Part shown: positions 9,393 through 17,500 of the stretch, in pieces
Layout: each line of letters starts with the position of its first letter
Position numbering within the stretch: position 1 is the first letter of the stretch
Source: Aurantibacillus circumpalustris
GTDB lineage: Bacteria; Bacteroidota; Bacteroidia; B-17B0; Aurantibacillaceae
Reading direction: 5' to 3'
NCBI RefSeq assembly: GCF_029625215.1
Contig: NZ_CP121197.1
Location: forward strand, 2,914,001 to 2,978,000
Length of the DNA stretch: 64,000 bases
Translations under genes and position numbers: made by a program
The notes under the pieces: model-generated
The model's database searches: none
The model's input: the letters and a program-made list of their open reading frames with translations, nothing else
Told to the model about the DNA's origin: nothing

Positions 9393-9923
9393 CTAAATGA
9401 AAAAGGGCTTTGGTGGTTTGATGATTTCTGAATGAAAATCACATAAGATTAATTGATGAAAAACGCTAAGAGTTTTAAAATAAGAAACAATCTCAGTGAG
9501 TTTAATTGGTGCTTGATCGAGGAAGATAAGTTGACAGAGGATTTTAATAAAATCAGTGACGAATCCAGTTTTACTTTTATCAGACGAAAAAAAAGAAAAG
9601 AATAAACGATTTTCTTCTTTATCCTCAAGAAGAGACACTAGGACGTTATTACCCATTTGTTTAATGCAAATGACTTCATGATAAACGCCATCAATTAAAA
9701 GTTCTTTATTGTTCTCTTTCCAAACTAAACCGTTTTTATCTTGAAAGAGGTCAGTTGCGCTTACTTCAATCGTTCTAGCTTCTTTGAAGCTATGTTGAAT
9801 AAGCTCACTTCTAAAAGCAGTTTTTTGAGTAGCGATGTAAGAAATAAAAAAGAGGAAGCGCCCTGCAATTAACAAGGTGATTAAAATAAGGAAAAAAGAA
9901 AATAAAGTAGTTTTAAGTTTCAT
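9393..9923 (-). CDS. Small single-helix membrane protein upstream of receptor B
   Basis: A 176-residue protein with an N-terminal transmembrane helix (residues ~6-30) and a soluble domain that probably faces the periplasm. It is the paralogue of the product at 6305-6844; the core match is DLFQDKNGLVWKENNKELL and GVYHEV, with EDKEENRLFF downstream and KPPKP at the C-terminus. The same position before a TonB receptor gene in both cases argues for a functional link such as assembly, regulation or ligand handling. No domain name can be given. The gene has the best promoter in the window directly upstream. Confidence is high that it is a real gene and low for any role. Confidence 0.75.
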   Translation of the reverse strand: MKLKTTLFSFFLILITLLIAGRFLFFISYIATQKTAFRSELIQHSFKEARTIEVSATDLFQDKNGLVWKENNKELLIDGVYHEVICIKQMGNNVLVSLLEDKEENRLFFSFFSSDKSKTGFVTDFIKILCQLIFLDQAPIKLTEIVSYFKTLSVFHQLILCDFHSEIIKPPKPFFI

Positions 9924-9936
9924 AACTCAACTATAA

Positions 9937-9966
9937 CAAATATAAGATGTTTTACTTTATTTCCAA
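9937..9966 (-). promoter_or_regulatory. Consensus Bacteroidota promoter for the 9923-to-6922 unit
   Basis: On the minus strand TTG-N19-TATATTTG, an exact match to the Bacteroidota vegetative promoter in both boxes and spacing. The -7 box ends 13 bases before the ATG at 9923, giving a leader of only a few bases. Confidence 0.8.
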
Positions 9967-10058
9967 TCTAGGTGCCTTAACGCTTCTTATTCTTTAATTA
10001 AATAAGGTTTATAGCCTATTTATTTTTATTATTTGTCTTTATAGTCTAATTTTACCCT

Positions 10059-10505
10059 GTGTCTAGCAAGTTTAATGTAAGAGTGTACGGTATTTTAATT
10101 GAGAACAACGCTCTTTTAGTGTCTGATGAGTACATAAAGAAAAATAAAATAACAAAATTGCCAGGTGGCGGCTTGGAATTTGGCGAAGGAATTAAAGATT
10201 GTTTGATCAGAGAATTTCAGGAAGAACTTAATCTAAAAATTGAAGTCACAGAACATTTTTACACCACCGATTTTTTTGTAACGTCTTCTTTTGATACAAA
10301 TAGTCAGGTCATTAGTATTTACTACATCGTAGAACCATTGGAGAGCCTTGATTTTAAAGTGAGTTCAAAAAGCCATGATTATGAAAAGAAGGACGGGGCA
10401 CAATCGCTGCGTTGGATAAACTTAAAAGAGTTAAAAGAAACTGATTTCACATTAATTATCGATAGAAAAGTAGGTGAGATGTTGGTGAAGAGGTTTGGGG
10501 GTTAG
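10059..10505 (+). CDS. Nudix hydrolase
   Basis: A cytoplasmic pyrophosphohydrolase acting on a nucleoside diphosphate linked to some other group. The Nudix box is visible at about residues 36-60: GGLEFGEGIKDCLIREFQEE, matching G-x5-E-x7-REUxEE, with the later Gly replaced by Asn (LNL). The 148-residue length is typical. Substrate cannot be predicted. The start used is GTG; a TAATTTTA sequence at 10047-10054 resembles a -7 box directly before it, so the mRNA may be leaderless. It stands alone, divergent from the receptor unit. Confidence 0.85.
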   Translation: MSSKFNVRVYGILIENNALLVSDEYIKKNKITKLPGGGLEFGEGIKDCLIREFQEELNLKIEVTEHFYTTDFFVTSSFDTNSQVISIYYIVEPLESLDFKVSSKSHDYEKKDGAQSLRWINLKELKETDFTLIIDRKVGEMLVKRFGG

Positions 10506-10560
10506 TCGATAGTCGATACCTCAAGCTGCCGACTAATTTATTTCTCGCAAAGACGCAAAG
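10504..10560. repeat. Periodic intergenic words after the Nudix gene
   Basis: The tandem word AGTCGATAGTCGATA (10504-10518) overlaps the stop codon of the Nudix gene, and CGCAAAGACGCAAAG (10546-10560) follows. Both are short words repeated at 7-8 bp, like the other periodic intergenic sequences in the window. Confidence 0.5.
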
Positions 10561-10657
10561 CTTTAAATGCCAATAGCTTCCTTATATGCTCTTATATTTC
10601 TTATGTGGTTCAATCTTGCTATGGTTTATTTATTTTGGTTAATTTCGTACCCTAATC

Positions 10658-10870
10658 ATGCTGAAAAAAATCGCGATACTTTTTGTAAAATTTTATCAGG
10701 CTGCTATTCGTCCGCTGCTACCAAATGCATGCCGTTATACACCTTCTTGTAGCCAGTATTCTATCGAAGCCATTAATAAGTATGGCGCTATTAAAGGAAG
10801 TTGGTTGGGTTTAAAGCGAATTCTGCGTTGCCATCCTTGGGGTGGACATGGGTATGATCCTGTACCGTAA
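10658..10870 (+). CDS. yidD: Membrane protein insertion efficiency factor YidD
   Basis: A 70-residue amphipathic protein of the inner face of the cytoplasmic membrane that assists YidC in inserting membrane proteins. The whole family signature is present: [28 protein letters not shown] and [20 protein letters not shown] (cysteines C25, C31 and C58, proline-rich centre). Length is normal. An overlapping 61-residue frame starting at 10567 is a shadow. It is not next to rnpA or yidC here, unlike in many bacteria. Confidence 0.95.
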   Translation: MLKKIAILFVKFYQAAIRPLLPNACRYTPSCSQYSIEAINKYGAIKGSWLGLKRILRCHPWGGHGYDPVP

Positions 10871-10885
10871 ATCCCTTTCCAATCT

Positions 10886-11111
10886 AACCGCAGAGTTTAC
10901 GGAGTAATGCACAGAGATTTCACAGAGGTTTTGTATTTAACTTCTTTTGACAAACTCTTTGTGTTCTGTTGTTTCTAATCTTTTAACCATTAAGGCAAGA
11001 AATTTCCATGCAGCCACGCGCCGACAGCCAACTGCCTACTGCTTGCTGTTCACTGCGTTCTTCATTCCTCCTCCGTGCTACTCTGCGCTTCCTCTGTGCA
11101 ACTCTGTGGTT
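10886..11111. repeat. Large inverted repeat of CACAGAGG-type periodic sequence
   Basis: The 315 bp between yidD and the next gene is mostly this structure. The left arm (10886-10928) is built of words like CGCAGAG, GCACAGAG and CACAGAGG at 10-12 bp spacing. The right arm (about 11069-11111) is its imperfect reverse complement, with CTCCGTGC, CTCTGCGC, CTCTGTGC and CTCTGTGG. The spacer holds another periodic run (CCAACTGCCTACTGCTTGC). A short reading frame inside it is an artefact. Confidence 0.7.
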
Positions 11112-11185
11112 AAAAACCACTGGCAATTTTAATATTTTTAAACAGTGACTAAAAAGGATTTACCGTATCTTTCCACTTAAATTTT

Positions 11186-12625
11186 ATTATAAAAGAGATT
11201 CGTTTAGCGCTCACATATTTTATTGTACTACTTGGCTTTACCAATGTTTTTTCTCAAAACATTCTTATTAAAGGCAGAGCGCATCCTTCCTATGCAGGTA
11301 AATTAATTCAACTGTATTCGGAAACAGATGGCATAACCCATAACCGTCAGAAAGAAAGCACTGATACAATTGAATCGGATGGTTATTTTGAATTGAATTT
11401 TCAGTCACTACGCACGCAACCCGTTTTCTTTAAAATTGATAATGTCGTTGCGCAACTGTACGTACAACCTGATTATACATATGGGATTACCATTCCTGAA
11501 CTGGACAAGAATTTTGATTACAACAATGATACTGAACTACACGTTAATATTGGTGTCATCGGAGCCGATAGCACAGAACTTAATGCCTTGATTTTTGACT
11601 ATCAACAACAATACAATAACCTTTTTTTAATGCACGATAATCGTTATCTCGGAAGACCTGCTATGTTACGTCGCGCAGATTCTTTAGAGAAACTTTGTTA
11701 CAGCCGATATGCAAACATTAAAAACGAATATTTTAGAAGTTATGTGATTTATTCCATCGCTTGTATTAATGCTAGTGTTTCGCGCGGAGAAAATTATTTA
11801 ATCAATTCTTACATTCTTAATCGCCCTATTCAATACAAACAGTATGAATACATGCAGTTTTTTAATGCCTGTTTTACAGGCTATTTAAATACCATTGCTG
11901 CTAGACAAAAAGGACAATCGCTTTATCATATCATCAATGTTAAAGCAGACTATTCCAGCCTCTTAGATTTTGTTCGTCAGGATAAATTTTTACAGAGTGA
12001 TAGTCTACGTGAATTAGTGATTTTAAAAAATTTATGGAATTTTTATTACAGCAACGATTTTCAACCAGAGGCGGTAGAAAATATTGTAACCCAATTGCAG
12101 TTGCAAACAAAAATTAAAGAACATAAAGCCATAGCTTCAACCATGTTGGCTTTTTTTAATAAGATGCAGGTGGGTTCTGCTGCACCAGGTTTTTCGGCAA
12201 GAAACAAGGATAACACTGTTTCTAGTTTTAGTGCTTATAAAGGAAGATGGGTATATTTAAATTTTTTCTCTACAAATAATGTCGAAAGTTTAAAGGAGAT
12301 GCCAAAGATTGCTTCCCTTAAAAAAAAGTTTGGCGATAAGATTGTGTTTTTAAGCATTTGTTTGGATGACAGCGTGAATACTTATAAAAATTATTTGCGA
12401 ATGAATCCAAAATTTGATTGGCCAATTTGGTTTAGCAATGATAAATCGTTTACCAAAACAGCTAAGGAGAATTATTACGTTACAGGAAACGAAGCCTATT
12501 TTTTAATTAATAATTCCGGTTATCTTGCTCAATCACCAGCTTTATCGCCTTCTCAAGGGATTGAATTTAATTTGAATATTATTTTTAAAGTGCGACAACA
12601 AAATACCAAAACAGGAATCCGTTAA
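11186..12625 (+). CDS. Exported thioredoxin-fold (TlpA/redoxin-like) protein without CxxC
   Basis: An envelope protein of the TlpA-like family common in Bacteroidota. The open frame reaches back to 11153 and encodes an obvious signal peptide (IRLALTYFIVLLGFTNVFSQ) followed by a DUF4369-like beta domain (ILIKGRAHPSYAGKLIQLYS). The middle ~150 residues are helical, and the last ~140 form a thioredoxin fold (GSAAPGFSARN, GRWVYLNFFS, KFGDKIVFLSICLDDS). Where a WCxxC motif should stand the sequence reads LNFFSTNNVESLKEMP, so it cannot do thiol-disulfide exchange. There is no ATG, GTG or TTG before the signal peptide; the coordinate given is the ATT at 11186 (ATA at 11189 and ATT at 11198 are alternatives). 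The first ordinary candidate, TTG 11393, would remove the signal peptide. The stop is 3 bp before the next gene. Confidence 0.75.
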   Translation: MIKEIRLALTYFIVLLGFTNVFSQNILIKGRAHPSYAGKLIQLYSETDGITHNRQKESTDTIESDGYFELNFQSLRTQPVFFKIDNVVAQLYVQPDYTYGITIPELDKNFDYNNDTELHVNIGVIGADSTELNALIFDYQQQYNNLFLMHDNRYLGRPAMLRRADSLEKLCYSRYANIKNEYFRSYVIYSIACINASVSRGENYLINSYILNRPIQYKQYEYMQFFNACFTGYLNTIAARQKGQSLYHIINVKADYSSLLDFVRQDKFLQSDSLRELVILKNLWNFYYSNDFQPEAVENIVTQLQLQTKIKEHKAIASTMLAFFNKMQVGSAAPGFSARNKDNTVSSFSAYKGRWVYLNFFSTNNVESLKEMPKIASLKKKFGDKIVFLSICLDDSVNTYKNYLRMNPKFDWPIWFSNDKSFTKTAKENYYVTGNEAYFLINNSGYLAQSPALSPSQGIEFNLNIIFKVRQQNTKTGIR

Positions 12626-12628
12626 TGT

Positions 12629-13345
12629 ATGTCAGTGAAAATAAATAAAGATTCTATCTGGAAAGAACAAATTGTTTATGAGGACAATCACATAATGGTT
12701 GTAAATAAATTGCCTTCTGAAATTGTACAGGGAGATAAAACAGGTGATTTACCTTTGAGTGAAAAAATAAAAACCTTTATCAAACAAAGAGATAATAAAC
12801 CTGGAAATGTTTTTTGCGGTGTAATACATCGTTTAGACAGACCTGTGAGCGGTTTAATTATTTTTGCAAAAACAAGCAAAGCTCTTTCACGCTTTAATGA
12901 ATTATTTCGTGAAAAAACAATTCAGAAAAATTATCTGGCGGTAGTTAAAAACAAACCACCAAAACAAAATGATCGTTTGGTTCATTATCTTATTAAGAAT
13001 GAAAAAACCAACATGTCTAAGGCATTTGCTAAGCCCACTGGTGAAGCCTTGAAGGCAGAATTAGAATATGAGCTTTTAGCATCTTCAGATAATTATCATT
13101 TATTAAAAATAAAATTGTTTACTGGTCGTCATCATCAAATCCGTTGTCAGCTTTCAGCAATTGGCTCTCCTATTAAGGGAGATTTAAAATATGGGTTTAA
13201 CCGAAGCAATGAAGGAGGTTTTATTCATTTGCACAGTTATGAGTTAAGTTTTGTGCATCCTATCAAACAAGAAGAAATAAATCTTCAAGCGTTTCCTGTC
13301 AGTGATGATGCGGTGTGGAAGTATTTTCGTGAAGTGCTTTCGTAA
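12629..13345 (+). CDS. RluA-family pseudouridine synthase
   Basis: Converts uridine to pseudouridine in rRNA or tRNA. Residues ~14-230 carry the family landmarks: YEDNHIMVVNKLP, the catalytic loop VIHRLDRPVSGLIIFAKT with the Asp nucleophile, NYLAVV, and TGRHHQIRCQLSAIGSPIKGD, which is the RHQIR region. There is no N-terminal S4 domain, so it is of the short RluA/RluC-like type without S4. The target position cannot be assigned. It starts 3 bp after the stop of the redoxin-like gene, so they are probably one transcript. The 118 bp behind it lead to the ureohydrolase gene. Confidence 0.92.
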   Translation: MSVKINKDSIWKEQIVYEDNHIMVVNKLPSEIVQGDKTGDLPLSEKIKTFIKQRDNKPGNVFCGVIHRLDRPVSGLIIFAKTSKALSRFNELFREKTIQKNYLAVVKNKPPKQNDRLVHYLIKNEKTNMSKAFAKPTGEALKAELEYELLASSDNYHLLKIKLFTGRHHQIRCQLSAIGSPIKGDLKYGFNRSNEGGFIHLHSYELSFVHPIKQEEINLQAFPVSDDAVWKYFREVLS

Positions 13346-13463
13346 AAAAATTAAATGTTTTCTACTTTATAGAGACTGCCCCGCATGTAAAAGCTACCCA
13401 AATTTTATTTATTGACTTAGTTAAAATAATAGTGAAATAATTTTTGAGTAATTTCGCGGCATC

Positions 13464-14510
13464 ATGATCAAACACATAAAACCCTGCACAAGGGAAGAGA
13501 TAGAAAAAATTACCAGAAGAAGAAGTACTGAAGAGAAAATTGGTGATAAGGTTAGCACTGTTAAGGGAGACTGGCAAGAAGATCTAAAGAAAAGTAGTGC
13601 AAGATTCGTAGTTTTTGGAATCGCAGAAGATATTGGTGTTCGTGCAAACTATGGTAGGGAAGGTGCTGCAACAGCATTTATACCTGCCTTAGATAGTTTT
13701 TTGAGTCAACAAAGTAACAGTTTTTTAGATGGTAGTTCTGTTTTTATTTTAGGTGAAGTTGTTGTGGATGACCTGATGGATTCTGCATTGAATCTAAAGA
13801 AAAAAGACAAACAGGATATGTCAAAGCTTAGGGAGTTAGTTTCTGAAATTGACGCCCGTGTTGTAGATGTAATGAGGTTTTTAATTGATTTAAATAAAAT
13901 CCCAATTATTATTGGCGGGGGACATAACAATGCCTACGGTAATATTAAAGGCTGTTCACAGGCACTTGGTAAAAAAATAAATGTAATTAATTGTGACCCA
14001 CATCTTGATTTTAGGCCCTTGGAAGGCAGGCATAGTGGTAATGGTTTTAGTTATGCCTATGAAGAAGGTTATGTAAATAAATATGCGGTAGTCGCCATGC
14101 ACGAACAATACAATAATACGTTTGCACTAAATAAATTTAAAGAACATACTTCAGATTTATTTTATAACACATACGAATCTATTTTTGTTAGGGAAGATCT
14201 TGATTTTAAAATCGCCTTAAAACAATGTATCGGATTTGTGAAAAATGAAGTCTGCGGTTTAGAAATTGATTTGGATGCTATTACCAATGTTCCTTCGAGC
14301 GCTAAAACAAGTAGTGGAATTTCACCCATACAAGCAAGACAGTATATTCACGAATCAGCCTTAAATTTAAATACACTTTATTTTCATATTGCTGAGGGTG
14401 CACCTGTACTATCTCACATAAAAGCAGATAATAAAACTGGAAAATTGATTGCCTACTTAATGGCTGATTACATTAAGGCTGTTGAAACGAAAAATCTTTC
14501 TGTTATATAA
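13464..14510 (+). CDS. Ureohydrolase (arginase/agmatinase family), formimidoylglutamase-like
   Basis: A binuclear-manganese hydrolase that splits a guanidino or formimino group from its substrate. The metal ligands are all there: IIIGGGHNNAYG (His), NCDPHLDFRP (Asp-His-Asp) and GLEIDLDAITNVP (Asp-Asp). The 348-residue length and the N-terminal part (ARFVVFGIAEDIGVRANYGREG) fit the Bacteroidota formimidoylglutamase-type proteins, which would yield glutamate and formamide from N-formimidoylglutamate. No other histidine-degradation gene is nearby, so arginase or another guanidino substrate remains possible. A strong terminator follows. TAATTTCG at 13449-13456 resembles a -7 box. Confidence 0.85.
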   Translation: MIKHIKPCTREEIEKITRRRSTEEKIGDKVSTVKGDWQEDLKKSSARFVVFGIAEDIGVRANYGREGAATAFIPALDSFLSQQSNSFLDGSSVFILGEVVVDDLMDSALNLKKKDKQDMSKLRELVSEIDARVVDVMRFLIDLNKIPIIIGGGHNNAYGNIKGCSQALGKKINVINCDPHLDFRPLEGRHSGNGFSYAYEEGYVNKYAVVAMHEQYNNTFALNKFKEHTSDLFYNTYESIFVREDLDFKIALKQCIGFVKNEVCGLEIDLDAITNVPSSAKTSSGISPIQARQYIHESALNLNTLYFHIAEGAPVLSHIKADNKTGKLIAYLMADYIKAVETKNLSVI

Positions 14511-14514
14511 ATAG

Positions 14515-14545
14515 AAAAGGCTGCCTATACTCTGGCAGCCTTTTT
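14515..14545. terminator. Bidirectional intrinsic terminator
   Basis: AAAAGGCTGCC and GGCAGCCTTTTT form a perfect stem with an 8-base loop, 5 bp after the ureohydrolase stop. A and T runs on both sides allow use by the converging minus-strand giant gene. Confidence 0.92.
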
Positions 14546-14568
14546 CGTTGTTTTGGGGATATAGATTA

Positions 14569-17500
14569 TTATTTTAATAACGCAATATTGCCTGCTTTTT
14601 CGTAAAGATTTCCTTCTGCATCTTTGTATTTGATTTTGAATACATAAGTATCTTCTTTCATTGCCTCGCCTTTATTTTCTAGTGATCCGTCCCATCCCTT
14701 GGTTATGTCTTTTGATTGATAAACCAAATGACCCCAGCGATCGAATATTTGCATTTCAAAATATTTTGTATCCAATCCTTCTTTAGTGAAAACAGGAGCA
14801 AACACATCATTTAAGCCATCAAAATTTGGTGAAAAGGAATTTGGAATAAACACATTGAAGTTGTTTTTTACTTCAATCGTTTTGGTGATTTCATCTTTAC
14901 ATCCAAAAGCAGACGTCGCGGTGAGTGTTATCTGGTATTTTCCAAGCGTTGAAAATTCTACACTTGGTGCTAGTTCATTTGATTTTAATAGGTTTTTAAT
15001 TTCCCAGTAATAACTATTGTTTTCCAAGGCCTTACTTAAATTACTTAGTTGAATACGCGGTTCTGAAATATAAATTTCTTCTGGAAATGTAAAATTGGCT
15101 TTTGGAGAATCATGAATTTCTAGATCAGCTATTTTTACAGGTAGTGCTTCACATCCAATATCGTCTTTGTAATTATACTGTACTTGGTAAATACCTGGAT
15201 TCATAAATAAATGAACTGCACTCAGCCCTTTTGTAACTTCAGATCCATCGTTAAAACTCCAGGTGCCGTCGCCCGTATTTACACTCGATGTGTAAAATTC
15301 AAATTCTGCAGGTGCACAACTACTTTTTCCGTTTTTGGTAACTTTTATGATAGGATTATTTCTTACCTCGATTGTAACTTCTGTTTTATCTGGACAAAGA
15401 TCACGTGTAGGTTCAGAAAAGGTTGTGTAAATTAAGGTTGTTTTATTGTCAGGAATTGCTTGGTCAGGATGAAACATGTTTCCTTGTAGTCCGCTTTGTC
15501 CTGCATCTTTCATGCTCCATTCACCGCCAGTATTTAATACGTAACTATTTAAATTGATGGCGTAACTTGTTTTGCAAAAAGGACCAGGTTTTTTATCTAG
15601 ACTTGATGAAATAAATTTTTCAACTTGTATCATCATTTTAGCATAAGCTATACAAGGGCCAGAAGTAATGCTATAAGTCACTTGATTATTTCCTATTAAA
15701 GCAGAAGCTGGATTAAATTTACCACTATTAGAAACTGCATTTGCATCTGATCCACCAAAAACACCGCCAATAGGACTTACTTGTAATTGCACTGGTAAAC
15801 TTGATGTGCAGTAAGGTCCGGCTTTTGTTAAAGATGGAACAGCTAAAGAAAACACTTTGATAGTTACGAGAGCTTCATCGGGACATAAACCGCTTGGTGA
15901 GGAAGCTGTGTGATAGGTAAGAATGAAATTTCCAGAACCAGTTGTGTTTGGATTAAAGTTTGTACCCGTAATACCCGCTCCGCCCCATGTACCTTGGTTA
16001 TTCGCTGTAAAAGGCGTAAGATTCATAACAGGACTATTATTACACAGATCTGGTAGTTTACTTGTTATAGTTGCTGGAACAAAAGCTTCAACACTAATTT
16101 GTTTGGTTTGTTGTCTGTTGCAGATCGCTGTTCCAATAACATATTTTACAGCATTGTTTCCAACAGAACTTAGTGATGGTGTAAACACCCCGCCGGATGA
16201 TAGGTAAGAAGTTCCCGTCCAATTTCCAGTCAAGGGCGTTACTTGTAGTTGAATAGGATTAGCATTGTTACAGATAGGTGCAACTTGTGTAATACTTGGC
16301 ATTGGTGGATTTAGTAAAGAAACCGCTATCGTTTTGGTATCAGGACACAAGGTTGCATTCGGCGCTGACGGGTGTTTATAACTTAATGTGTAAACATTTG
16401 TTGTCAATCCCGAAGGAAAAAATGAATTGGTTAACACACCAGTTGTGTCTTTCCATGTTCCCGCAGTGTTTTGTACAATACTCATTAAATTAACAACGCC
16501 ACTATTATAACAGAGATTACTCAAGCTATTAGTTAATGTAGCGGGAATAAATTGAGAAACGTTTAAAAGACTGGTTTTGATATTAAGACATGGACCCACA
16601 TTAACAGAATAGGTAACCGTAAGGTTAGGAACAGTAATATTAGAGGGCGTTACCGCTCCGTTGCTATTTATACCGCTACTTGGAAACCAACTACCACCTG
16701 ATGGTGTAACAGTCATTGTAAACGGTAGTTTGTTTGAGCAAAATTCTGGTACTTCTATTATTGTTGGAGTAATTGTTTTTGTTACTGCTACATTTATTAA
16801 TGTTGTTGATGGACATGCCAGTGGATTTGGAAAAGATGGAACGTTATAACTTATTGGATAAGTATTGGTGTTCAGTGTAGTTGGCACGAATTGATTATTC
16901 GAAACACCTTGCCCAGTCCAGCTTCCATTAACTGTGTATTGCACAATGTTCATTAAATTAAAAGGAGAATTTGTAACGCATAAAGGCGGAACAGCTGATG
17001 TGAGTGCAGCAGTGTTGTATTGTGAAACGTTGTATGTTCCTGATTTTGTCGCTACGCAGGTATTGATAGAAATGGAATATACAAAACTGTTTGTTCCAAT
17101 AGCGATGTTAGAATGGGAAGGTGTGATGAGTCCACTTGTTTGACTTACAGGACTGTTTGCTCCCGTGTAAGAAGTGCTATATGTTCCACCCGGTGCACTG
17201 GTAAGAATTTGAACTGGCGAAGAATTATTACATAGTTCTGGGATAGCCAGTATTATTGGAGTAGCAGGATTAGCTGCTGTAATTGAAATTGTTTTTGTTA
17301 CCGGACAATTAACAGTGCTTGGAGTAACCACAACCGTATAAACAAGTGTACTTTGAGTTCCCGCCGCAAGAGTAGGGGAAATAATTGTTGACATAAAACT
17401 ACCATTGTTACCTGCAAGCCACGTGGTTGGTGACCAAGAATAAGAGTACTGCGTTAATGATGGGTTGTTTGTAAATGTAACGCCCGCAGCAATGCTATTT

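Noticed and set aside
10567-10752. 61-codon frame overlapping yidD
   Set aside because: Overlaps the clear yidD gene in another frame. It has two hydrophobic stretches, but no support beyond the open frame.
10886-11111. CRISPR-like array
   Set aside because: Repeat words are 8-12 bases, vary in sequence and are inverted, with no equal-length spacers; no cas genes.
10947-11132. 61-codon frame between yidD and the redoxin-like gene
   Set aside because: Falls in the periodic inverted repeat; the composition (Cys, Pro and Leu rich) reflects the repeat words.
13362-13577. 71-codon minus-strand frame over the ureohydrolase start
   Set aside because: Overlaps the conserved N-terminus of the ureohydrolase on the other strand.
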